Made by a program: the position numbers and the translations under genes. A stretch of 64,000 nt of DNA, from positions 98,335 to 162,334 of the forward strand of contig NZ_WHPF01000010.1 of the NCBI RefSeq assembly GCF_013106755.1. Reading direction: 5' to 3'. Shown here piece after piece: positions 7,704 through 14,998 of this stretch. Origin of the DNA: Limnovirga soli. GTDB lineage: Bacteria > Bacteroidota > Bacteroidia > Chitinophagales > Chitinophagaceae. How positions within the stretch are numbered: the stretch's first letter is position 1; the number at the start of each line of letters is the position of its first letter. Below the pieces are notes generated by a model. The model had not been told where the DNA came from and made no database searches. It saw only the letters and a program-made list of their open reading frames with translations.

Positions 7704-7737
7704 AAAAAAGCAGGCAATCGAATATAGTTGCCTGCTG
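7704..7737 (-). terminator. Intrinsic terminator after the YgaP-like gene
   Basis: On the minus strand GCAGGCAA and TTGCCTGC form a stem around 10 nt, directly followed by six T. It lies 20 bp past the stop of the gene at 7757. Confidence 0.85.
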
Positions 7738-7756
7738 CAAATGCTTATCAGAATTG

Positions 7757-7966
7757 CTACTGTTTCTTTGCCGGACAAGTATTAATACCCACCAGGGTGT
7801 ATAATGGGCAGAAGCTAATAAGACTGGTTAAAGCAAATACACCGCCCAAAATAACCAATACCAATCCTAATGTTCCTGTAACAACCTCTCCGAAATAGAG
7901 ATAAGCAAAAACAGCTGCAAGCAGCAGACGAATAATTCTGTCGGTAGATCCCATGTTCTTTTTCAT
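7757..7966 (-). CDS. YgaP-like membrane protein (DUF2892)
   Basis: 69 aa with two hydrophobic helices (about residues 10-25 and 31-49) and the DUF2892 features MKKNMGSTDRIIRLLLA at the start and SFCPLYTLVGINTC near the end. E. coli YgaP couples this membrane part to a rhodanese domain; here only the membrane part is present, while a rhodanese domain occurs in the protein encoded at 14999-16666. It lies 12 bp downstream of a 32-residue ORF that follows a Crp/Fnr-type promoter. Function unknown; a role in moving sulfur or thiocyanate-like species at the membrane is only suggested by YgaP. Confidence 0.9.
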   Translation of the reverse strand: MKKNMGSTDRIIRLLLAAVFAYLYFGEVVTGTLGLVLVILGGVFALTSLISFCPLYTLVGINTCPAKKQ

Positions 7967-7978
7967 GTTTCAAATGTT

Positions 7979-8077
7979 TTAGTGATTAAGATTTTCAAAT
8001 ACAATAACAAGTAATGTAACAAGTGCTATACAGGCCAGGCAAACAAGTAATAATTTTAGTATTTTGGTTTTGGTCAT
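7979..8077 (-). CDS. 32-residue single-helix membrane miniprotein
   Basis: An ATG at 8075-8077 opens 32 codons ending TAA at 7979-7981. The product starts with five mostly basic polar residues (MTKTK), continues with a hydrophobic helix that includes LVCLACIALVTLLVIV, and ends FENLNH. It sits about 17 nt downstream of the start predicted from the Crp/Fnr-type promoter at 8098-8141 and 12 bp before the YgaP-like gene, so it is the first gene of that transcript. The two cysteines spaced CLAC lie within the helix. No family recognised. It may act as a small regulator of a membrane complex, or be a translated leader only. Confidence 0.6.
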   Translation of the reverse strand: MTKTKILKLLLVCLACIALVTLLVIVFENLNH

Positions 8078-8097
8078 ACCTGTATGTTATTACATGG

Positions 8098-8141
8098 TAA
8101 AACTATTTATTAATTAACGTTAAAACAGTGACTTATGTCAC
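8098..8141 (-). promoter_or_regulatory. Crp/Fnr-type site and promoter for the miniprotein/YgaP-like pair
   Basis: Palindrome GTGACTTATGTCAC at 8128-8141 (centre 8134.5) and, on the minus strand, TAGTTTTA at 8105-8098, 7 of 8 to TAnnTTTG. Spacing is 29.5 bp. Confidence 0.72.
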
Positions 8142-8217
8142 CTAAGCTACTTTTTTCTACATTTTAATTTATTCACCCTTACTTAATCTCTTTTCTCAGC
8201 CGCATAGTAATTCTATA

Positions 8218-8236
8218 GTACAAGAGTGCGACGCAA
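8218..8236 (-). repeat. Dispersed GTCGCAC repeat, single arm
   Basis: GTACAAGAGTGCGACGCAA in the divergent gap between the miniprotein and the TolC gene. The flanks carry AGTAAAGCTGCCC and, further on, GCCAGGCCAATA, conserved among copies. Confidence 0.9.
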
Positions 8237-8326
8237 GTAAAGCTGCCCATAGTATATTATGCCAGGCCAATACATATATATCATCAAAGTATTATCCAGC
8301 CTGATTTTGAAATTAATTTTTGTTGC

Positions 8327-8370
8327 GTGATATATGTCACGCAGTACCGGCATGCACCGAAATAGTTTTG
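8327..8370 (+). promoter_or_regulatory. Crp/Fnr-type site and promoter for the RND operon
   Basis: Palindrome GTGATATATGTCAC at 8327-8340 (centre 8333.5; extended by GC on each side) and a perfect -7 box TAGTTTTG at 8363-8370. Spacing is 29.5 bp. The leader to the TolC ATG at 8390 would be about 14 nt. Confidence 0.78.
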
Positions 8371-8389
8371 CATTCAAATAAAGTAAGCA

Positions 8390-9718
8390 ATGCAAAAAGC
8401 GAATATGTATTATGGTGTAAAAATAATAGGGCTGCTGCTGGGTATGGCATTATCTGTAGCCCTGCATGCACAGGAAAAGGCAAAACCACTTTTGCTTGAG
8501 AAAGCTATTAAAACAGCCATTGACAGCAACAGTACTATTTCATTGGCTTTGATAGATGAGCAAATTGCTGCCGCCAATTTTAAACAAACTGAAGCCATAT
8601 TTTTGCCTCAGGCAGCACTAAGTTATACGGCCTATACAACTAACAATCCCCTAAACGCATTTGGATTTAAATTGCAGCAACAGCGTATACAGCAAAGCGA
8701 TTTTAACCCAGCCTTACTTAATGCGCCAGGAGGTACACCTAATTTTGCCACCCAATTTACTGTGCAGCAACCACTGTTGAATATGGATATGCTATACCTG
8801 CGCAAAACAGCAGAAAAACAAACGGCATTATACCAATTTAAAACACAGCGTACCAAAGAATTAATTATTTGGCAGGTACAACAAGCCTACCTGCAATTAC
8901 AATTTACCTACGAAGCAAAAGCTGTGTTGGAACAGGCTTTAACTACTGCTACTGCTATGCAAAAGTTTACCAATGACCGTTTTAACCAGGGCTTGCTGCA
9001 GAAATCTGATTTGCTAAATGCAGCAGTACAAGTTAAAACAGTAGAAAGCAATTTGGCAGATATTAATAGCAGTATACAAAATATAAGTGATCAGTTAAGC
9101 GTGTTAATGCACCAACCTACCGGCATCGCCTATTCCACCATTAATATGGAAGCTTTACCTGAAATGGCATTGGATACCCTTAATACTAAAAGATCGGATT
9201 TTATGGCCATGGAAACAGCCATTGCCACATACGACCTGTTGATTAAAAGTAGCAAGATGAGCTATTTACCCAAACTAAATGCATTTGCCAATTACCAGCT
9301 AAACGATAAATCTATGTTGGGTTTTGGTTCAGGCGCTTATTTGGCTGGCGTGCAATTACAATGGGATATTTTTAAAGGCAATCAAACCAAAAATAAAATA
9401 GCCGTACAATCGCTTGAAAAAAACAAACTGGCAGCACAACTAGCCAGTGAAAAAGAAGCGGCCGGCATGGAATTGAAAAAAACTTACCGCCAGTTACAGG
9501 ATGCAGTAAATAAAATTACGGTACAGCAAGCAGCAGTGGATCAGGCATCAGAAGCATTAAGAATTTTACAAAACCGGTATCAACAAGGGCTTGCCAACAC
9601 CACCGATTTATTATTTGCACAAACCCAGTTATCGCAACAGCAGTTAAACCTGGCACAAGCTAAATTTTCCAGAAGCAGCACACTGGCTTATATACAATTC
9701 TTAACCAGCAAATCATAA
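8390..9718 (+). CDS. TolC family outer-membrane efflux protein
   Basis: 442 aa. Signal peptide IIGLLLGMALSVALHAQ, then the two-fold repeated outer-membrane-factor architecture: long helices rich in Gln/Ala/Lys with the strand-forming stretches typical of TolC (first half about 30-230, second half about 240-440, with TYRQLQDA and RYQQGLANTTDLLFAQTQL). It should form the trimeric exit channel for the RND pump encoded next. A later start at Met6 is possible. It is the first gene of the operon and carries a Crp/Fnr-type promoter 20 bp upstream. Substrate cannot be deduced. Confidence 0.93.
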   Translation: MQKANMYYGVKIIGLLLGMALSVALHAQEKAKPLLLEKAIKTAIDSNSTISLALIDEQIAAANFKQTEAIFLPQAALSYTAYTTNNPLNAFGFKLQQQRIQQSDFNPALLNAPGGTPNFATQFTVQQPLLNMDMLYLRKTAEKQTALYQFKTQRTKELIIWQVQQAYLQLQFTYEAKAVLEQALTTATAMQKFTNDRFNQGLLQKSDLLNAAVQVKTVESNLADINSSIQNISDQLSVLMHQPTGIAYSTINMEALPEMALDTLNTKRSDFMAMETAIATYDLLIKSSKMSYLPKLNAFANYQLNDKSMLGFGSGAYLAGVQLQWDIFKGNQTKNKIAVQSLEKNKLAAQLASEKEAAGMELKKTYRQLQDAVNKITVQQAAVDQASEALRILQNRYQQGLANTTDLLFAQTQLSQQQLNLAQAKFSRSSTLAYIQFLTSKS

Positions 9719-9743
9719 TTACCCATTAATAAAATATATACTC

Positions 9744-10859
9744 ATGTTATACAACAGATTCATACTATTATTTGCCACTATTAGCTCCTTGCTTTCCTTC
9801 AGCGCCTGCACAAATAACAACGATACTGCTGAAAAAAATACTACCAGCGATATGGCTATTCCTGTAACAATATCCCTTCCTGTTGGTGCAGCCAACAATA
9901 ATGGGGTTGCTGCCAGTGGACAAATAGAAGCTGCTACTAATGCCAATATAAGCACTCGTGTTATGGGATATATTACCAAATTAAATGTAAAGGTAGGCGA
10001 TCATGTAAAACAGGGGCAATTGTTATTTACTGTTAACAGTACTGATATTTCAGCAAAACGTGCCCAAACCGAAGCTATGATTGCACAGGCGGAAGCAGCA
10101 GTAAAAAGTGCTCAGAAAGATTTTGAAAGATTTACCACCTTGTATAATCAGCAAAGTGCCAGTGCAAAAGAATTGGATAATATTACTTTACAATACAGTG
10201 CAGCCAAAGCCAATTTAGATGCAGCCAAACAAATGCGTAACGAGGTAAATGCACAATTTGCCTATACAAATGTAACCGCACCTTTTAGTGGCACTATTAC
10301 CCAAAAATTGATGGATGCTGGCAGTATGGCTACACCAGGAATGCCCATCCTAATTATTGAACAAGCAGATCAGCTACAGGTAAGTGCAACCATTGCAGAA
10401 TCTGATATCACCAAAATAAAAACCGGCGATGCTGCAGTGGTAAATATTAAGTCAGGTGACAAAAAATTTAATACCCGTATTATACAATTGTACCCCTCCT
10501 CTGCCAATACAGGTGGGCAATACATTATTAAATTAGCCATCCCTAAAACAGAACAAACGAATGTATATTCAGGCATGTATGTAAATGTTTTTATTCCTGC
10601 TCAGGCAACCAACAGCGCAATTGCAGCACCGTCTGATTTAGTATTGGTACCAACTTCATCCATTATAAATAAAGAACAGTTAACAGGTATATATACTGTT
10701 AGCCAAAACAATACAGCTTTATTACGATGGGTTAGATTAGGTAAAACTTATGGTAGCAATACAGAAATATTATCAGGGCTAAATAAAACAGAATCATTTA
10801 TAGTAAATGCACAGGGTAAATTATACAATGGCGTACCGGTAAGTGTAACAAAACAGTAG
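9744..10859 (+). CDS. RND efflux periplasmic adaptor lipoprotein
   Basis: 371 aa. Lipoprotein signal ending LSFSAC (Cys at about 22) followed by a polar, Asn-rich linker. The biotinyl-lipoyl-like half motif GYITKLNVKVGDHVKQGQLLFTV is near 70-95, then an alpha-helical hairpin (about 100-155), the second lipoyl half ending in a beta-barrel (VTAPFSGTITQKL) and a C-terminal membrane-proximal domain. It links inner-membrane permease and TolC. It lies 25 bp after the TolC gene and is separated from the permease by 135 bp containing a dispersed repeat. Confidence 0.93.
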   Translation: MLYNRFILLFATISSLLSFSACTNNNDTAEKNTTSDMAIPVTISLPVGAANNNGVAASGQIEAATNANISTRVMGYITKLNVKVGDHVKQGQLLFTVNSTDISAKRAQTEAMIAQAEAAVKSAQKDFERFTTLYNQQSASAKELDNITLQYSAAKANLDAAKQMRNEVNAQFAYTNVTAPFSGTITQKLMDAGSMATPGMPILIIEQADQLQVSATIAESDITKIKTGDAAVVNIKSGDKKFNTRIIQLYPSSANTGGQYIIKLAIPKTEQTNVYSGMYVNVFIPAQATNSAIAAPSDLVLVPTSSIINKEQLTGIYTVSQNNTALLRWVRLGKTYGSNTEILSGLNKTESFIVNAQGKLYNGVPVSVTKQ

Positions 10860-10930
10860 TATGCTTTCAGGTAGTGTAAAAAAATTCACGACCATTGTGT
10901 ACCCAGCCAATTACAGGCATTAGGCTGTAC

Positions 10931-10949
10931 TTGCGTCGCACACTTGTAC
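10931..10949 (+). repeat. Dispersed GTCGCAC repeat, single arm inside the RND operon
   Basis: TTGCGTCGCACACTTGTAC between adaptor and permease genes, followed by GTTCAGCACAATATTCAGC as in other copies. Its position inside an operon means it is normally transcribed. Confidence 0.9.
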
Positions 10950-10994
10950 GTTCAGCACAATATTCAGCAAACAGAACAATATTAAAATAGTTAT

Positions 10995-13900
10995 ATGGAA
11001 AAAGGATTATCAGGTAATATAGCCAATGCATTCATCAAATCAAAACTTACCATTTTATTGATGATTGGCTTCCTGCTTATTGGCGGTTACAGCACCATGC
11101 TTATTCCCCGAGAAGAAGAGCCACAAATAACAGTGCCTATTGCCGATGTTATGATTGGTTTCCCCGGCGCTAACGTTAAGGAGGTGGAAACAAAAGTAAC
11201 AGCCCCAATGGAAAAAATAGTATCCAATGTAAAAGGGGTTGAATATGTTTATTCCACCACCATGAAGGGCCAGGCCATGCTAATAGTACAATTTTATGTT
11301 GGCGAAGATGTAGAACGCTCATTGGTAAAATTGTACAACGAGATCATGAAGAATATGGACAAAATGCCCCAGGGTGTAACATTGCCATTAATTAAATCCC
11401 GTGCCATTGATGATGTTCCTGTTTTGGGTATAACACTTTGGAGTGAGCATTATAACGACTATGAATTACGCCAAATGGGCGAAGTGGTAACCAATGAAAT
11501 AAAAAAGATACAGGATATAGCCGCCGTAAATATTATTGGCGGACGTAACCGCGAGGTTCAGGTAGTGTTGGATAAAGATAAAATGGCGCAAAACCATACC
11601 GATTTCCTAAATATTGCCAAACAAATGCAAGGTAATAATGCCCAAATGGAAAGCGGCGTTTTGGTAAAAAGCGATACCGCCTTTGCCGTATCAACAGGCA
11701 ATTTTTTGGCTACTGCTGATGAAGTAGCAAATCTTATCATTGGCGTAAATCAGCAGCAACCTGTGTATTTAAAACAAATTGCCACTGTAACTGATGGGCC
11801 GTCGGCCCCAAAACAATATGTTTCCTTTGGCTATGGCCATGCTGATACTGCTGCAGCCAAAAACTTTAAGTCAGATTATCCGGCTATCACCCTATCAATT
11901 GCTAAACGTCAGGGAGCTGATGCCATGCATTTATCCGAAGAAGTATTGAATAAAATACAGGCCCTGCAAAAAACAATTATTCCATCTGATGTACAGGTTT
12001 CTACCACCCGTAATTATGGTGAAACAGCTTCAGATAAAGTTTCCGAATTATTGTTCCACCTGTTTATTTCAATTGTAGTGGTAACCCTATTTGTAATGCT
12101 GGCAATGGGCTGGCGCGGAGGTTTGGTGGTTTTTCTTTCCGTACCTGTAACATTTGCTTTAACGCTACTATCCTATTATTTTCTTGATTATACCCTTAAC
12201 AGAATTACCCTTTTTGCACTCGTGTTTATCACGGGTATAGTGGTGGACGATTCTATTATCATAGCAGAAAATATGCACCGGCATTTTAAAATGAAACGTC
12301 TGCCCATAATGCAGGCCGCCATTTATGCCATTAACGAAGTGGGCAACCCCACCATATTGGCAACATTCACTGTAATTGCAGCTGTATTACCAATGGCATT
12401 TGTATCGGGTATGATGGGGCCTTATATGAGTCCAATGCCCATTGGTGCATCCATTGCAATGATGCTTTCGCTAATTGTTGCCCTTACCTTAACACCCTAT
12501 TTAGGCTATATATTCCTTAGGGAAAAAGAAAAACATGGGGTAGAAAAACCTCCAGTGCAACTGGAACAAACACCTATTTATAAAATCTACAAATCAGCCA
12601 TCCAGCCAATGCTGGAAAAACGCTGGAAACGATGGGCATTTATGTTAAGTGTTGTTGCCATATTGCTGGGTACCATGATGTTGTTTTATACCAAATCAGT
12701 TGCAGTAAAAATGCTGCCTTTTGACAATAAAAATGAATTTCAGGTGGTTATTGATATGCCCGAAGGAACCACTCTGGAAAAAACAGCAGCCGTAACAAAA
12801 GAAATTGCTGGCTATATCGCTCAACAAAAACTGGTAACTACTTATCAAACCTATGTTGGTACCGCAGGCCCAATTAGTTTTAATGGACTGGTAAGACATT
12901 ATGATTTAAGAAATGGCGACAATATTGCAGATATACAGGTAAATCTGGTTAATAAGGAAGATCGCAGTTTACAAAGCCACGATATTGTTAAAACTATGCG
13001 TGCCCCTATACAGGCCATAGCAGCTAAGTACAATGCCAATGCAAAGCTGGTAGAAGTGCCACCCGGCCCTCCCGTACTTTCTACACTGGTAGCAGAAATA
13101 TATGGCCCGGATTATAACCAGCAAATAGCAGTTGCCAATCAGGTTAAAAATATATTCGCAAAAACTACTGATGTGGTAGACGTAGACTGGATGGTAGAAG
13201 CCGACCAACCTGAATACAATTTTGTGGTAGACAAAGAAAAAGCCATTCGCTATGGTATTGCCCCTGCACAGGTAGTTGCAACCATTAATGCTGCACTTTC
13301 AAATGCTAATGTTGGGGTATTACATACTCCTGCTTCATATAACCAGGAGAATATAGTATTAAAACTTAGCGATGCGGATAAAACCAATATAAACGATATT
13401 AAAGATCTTAAAATAATCAGTCAGCAAGGCATTGCCGTTGCCATTGGTGATATTACTTCAGTAGAAAAAACTATTAAAGAAAAAAGTATATATCGCAAAA
13501 ATCAAAAGCCGGTTGTATATGTAGTGGCAGATATGGCGGGTTCTTTAGAAAGTCCATTTTATGCCATGGGTAAAATCTCCGATTCTTTAAAAAGTATACA
13601 GCTACCCGCAGGTTATACCTTAAACGAAGAATACAGTAAACAACCCGATAGTGAAGAAAATTTTAGTTTAAAATGGGATGGCGAGTGGCAAATTACCTAT
13701 GAAGTGTTTCGTGATCTTGGAATTGCATTTTTGGTAGCCATTATCATTATTTATATGCTTATAGTAGCATGGTTCCAAAACTTCACCGTGCCATTGGTAA
13801 TGCTGGCAGCCATTCCTTTATCATTAATTGGTATTATTATCGGGCATTGGATAATGGGCGCATATTTTAGTGCAACATCTATGATTGGATTTATAGCCCT

Positions 13901-14183
13901 GGCAGGCGTAATGGTGCGTAACTCGCTGTTATTAATAGATTTTATTGATATCAGGCTGCACGATAATATTCCATTAAAACAAGCCATTATTGAGGCAGGC
14001 GCCGTGCGTACCACGCCCATTTTGTTAACCGCTGGAGCAGTAGTATTGGGAGCCGTAATCATTTTGTTCGATCCCATCTTTCAGGGGCTAGCCATATCAC
14101 TAATGGGCGGTACAATTACTTCTACCTTTTTAACCTTATTGGTAGTACCTTTAATCTACTTCAAAATGAAAGGCAAAAAATAG
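10995..14183 (+). CDS. RND family efflux permease (AcrB/HAE1-like)
   Basis: 1062 aa, full length for an RND pump. First helix at about residues 17-34, a large periplasmic loop, the TM4 signature GIVVDDSIIIAENMHRH with the proton-relay acidic residues, a second periplasmic loop and a closing helix block ending IYFKMKGKK. Twelve membrane segments are expected from the family. It exports substrates using the proton gradient as part of a tripartite pump with the two upstream genes. The DD and EN residues occur in both drug (HAE1) and metal (HME) subfamilies; the sequence alone does not settle the substrate. The next genes encode a PII-like protein and a YgaP-like protein, which is unusual for a drug pump. 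Confidence 0.95.
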   Translation: MEKGLSGNIANAFIKSKLTILLMIGFLLIGGYSTMLIPREEEPQITVPIADVMIGFPGANVKEVETKVTAPMEKIVSNVKGVEYVYSTTMKGQAMLIVQFYVGEDVERSLVKLYNEIMKNMDKMPQGVTLPLIKSRAIDDVPVLGITLWSEHYNDYELRQMGEVVTNEIKKIQDIAAVNIIGGRNREVQVVLDKDKMAQNHTDFLNIAKQMQGNNAQMESGVLVKSDTAFAVSTGNFLATADEVANLIIGVNQQQPVYLKQIATVTDGPSAPKQYVSFGYGHADTAAAKNFKSDYPAITLSIAKRQGADAMHLSEEVLNKIQALQKTIIPSDVQVSTTRNYGETASDKVSELLFHLFISIVVVTLFVMLAMGWRGGLVVFLSVPVTFALTLLSYYFLDYTLNRITLFALVFITGIVVDDSIIIAENMHRHFKMKRLPIMQAAIYAINEVGNPTILATFTVIAAVLPMAFVSGMMGPYMSPMPIGASIAMMLSLIVALTLTPYLGYIFLREKEKHGVEKPPVQLEQTPIYKIYKSAIQPMLEKRWKRWAFMLSVVAILLGTMMLFYTKSVAVKMLPFDNKNEFQVVIDMPEGTTLEKTAAVTKEIAGYIAQQKLVTTYQTYVGTAGPISFNGLVRHYDLRNGDNIADIQVNLVNKEDRSLQSHDIVKTMRAPIQAIAAKYNANAKLVEVPPGPPVLSTLVAEIYGPDYNQQIAVANQVKNIFAKTTDVVDVDWMVEADQPEYNFVVDKEKAIRYGIAPAQVVATINAALSNANVGVLHTPASYNQENIVLKLSDADKTNINDIKDLKIISQQGIAVAIGDITSVEKTIKEKSIYRKNQKPVVYVVADMAGSLESPFYAMGKISDSLKSIQLPAGYTLNEEYSKQPDSEENFSLKWDGEWQITYEVFRDLGIAFLVAIIIIYMLIVAWFQNFTVPLVMLAAIPLSLIGIIIGHWIMGAYFSATSMIGFIALAGVMVRNSLLLIDFIDIRLHDNIPLKQAIIEAGAVRTTPILLTAGAVVLGAVIILFDPIFQGLAISLMGGTITSTFLTLLVVPLIYFKMKGKK

Positions 14184-14222
14184 CAGTATTAACCCGGCTG
14201 CTAAGCATTCATGTAGCAGCCG

Positions 14223-14241
14223 TTGCGTCGCACTCTTGTAC
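14223..14241 (+). repeat. Dispersed GTCGCAC repeat, single arm
   Basis: TTGCGTCGCACTCTTGTAC after the permease gene. It is preceded by a perfect 8-bp inverted repeat (GGCTGCTA 14196-14203, TAGCAGCC 14214-14221) and flanked by the near-direct repeats ATGTAGCAGC (14211) and ATGGTGCAGC (14251). Confidence 0.9.
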
Positions 14242-14295
14242 TTTATTAACATGGTGCAGCATTTAAAAACATAGTCAACAATAAACAATAACAAT

Positions 14296-14604
14296 ATGAA
14301 ACTCCTTTTTGTAACCTGCCTAAAAGAATACCAGAGCGAAGTGGCAGCCATATTTTCAAAAGCCAATATACATGTGTTTAGTGCTACAAAAACAACCGGC
14401 TTTAGAGATAATCAACAGCCCGATATTATACATTCCTGGTTTAGCAGCGGAGATGAAAAATTTGATTCAATTTTTCTGTACAGTTTTACTGAGGATGCCA
14501 ACGCTGATAATGCGATGGAGTTTGTAAAATCATACAATGCCAGCGTAAACTCCGGATTCCCCATCAGGGCATTTATATTACCGGTAGAAAAATCCAGTTA
14601 TTGA
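14296..14604 (+). CDS. Small protein with PII-like (ferredoxin-like) fold, RND-linked
   Basis: 102 aa, cytosolic, no signal. The predicted pattern is strand (MKLLFVTCLK), helix (EYQSEVAAIFSKANI), strand (HVFSATKTTGF), strand (FDSIFLYSF), helix (DANADNAMEFVKSYNAS), strand (PIRAFILPVEK): the beta-alpha-beta-beta-alpha-beta order of PII-like proteins such as CutA and DUF3240. DUF3240-type proteins often sit beside metal RND pumps, matching the position 112 bp downstream of the permease. This fold assignment is by eye and family membership is unconfirmed. It could sense a metal or nucleotide and regulate the pump (inference). Confidence 0.7.
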   Translation: MKLLFVTCLKEYQSEVAAIFSKANIHVFSATKTTGFRDNQQPDIIHSWFSSGDEKFDSIFLYSFTEDANADNAMEFVKSYNASVNSGFPIRAFILPVEKSSY

Positions 14605-14618
14605 TTTAAAACAGAAAA

Positions 14619-14819
14619 ATGAAAGAGAAAATAGTTCGGGCCGTTGCCGGCACATTCGTGCTAACCAGCATTATACTTGCATTTTATGTAAACATAGCTT
14701 GGCTATGGCTGGGTGTATTTGTTGGTGTAAATCTTGTACAATCTTCCATCACAGGCTTTTGCCCGCTTGAAAAAATATTAGACAAAGCCGGTATTGGGAA
14801 AGAAAAAAGGGGTAGCTAA
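14619..14819 (+). CDS. YgaP-like membrane protein (DUF2892), second copy
   Basis: 66 aa with two hydrophobic helices (about residues 5-24 and 27-42) and the family tail GFCPLEKILDKAGIGK. It is the third YgaP-like small protein in this window (others at 4900-5139 and 7757-7966). It lies 14 bp after the PII-like gene and 179 bp before the CoA-disulfide reductase/rhodanese gene. In E. coli YgaP the same membrane part is fused to a rhodanese, so this neighbour pair may work together (inference). Confidence 0.85.
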   Translation: MKEKIVRAVAGTFVLTSIILAFYVNIAWLWLGVFVGVNLVQSSITGFCPLEKILDKAGIGKEKRGS

Positions 14820-14875
14820 GCATACACTCCACTTCGAAAATATGCCCACGGTTTTCTGTTGGGTAAAGTGATACT

Positions 14876-14894
14876 GTACAAGAGTGCGACGCAA
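14876..14894 (-). repeat. Dispersed GTCGCAC repeat, single arm
   Basis: GTACAAGAGTGCGACGCAA followed by CGAATG, the alternative outer flank (CGGATG type), and then GCCTGGTCAATAAA. Confidence 0.9.
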
Positions 14895-14998
14895 CGAATG
14901 TTAAATAGCTGCTCTATAAGCCTGGTCAATAAATACTTAAAAAAAACAGTTTACTATTACACATACACACCTTTATTAACCTACATCAAATTAACCAT

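Noticed and set aside
10860..10994. Separate promoter for the RND permease in the gap holding a repeat
   Set aside because: No TAnnTTTG box or Crp/Fnr-type palindrome is present; the permease is most simply transcribed with the adaptor.
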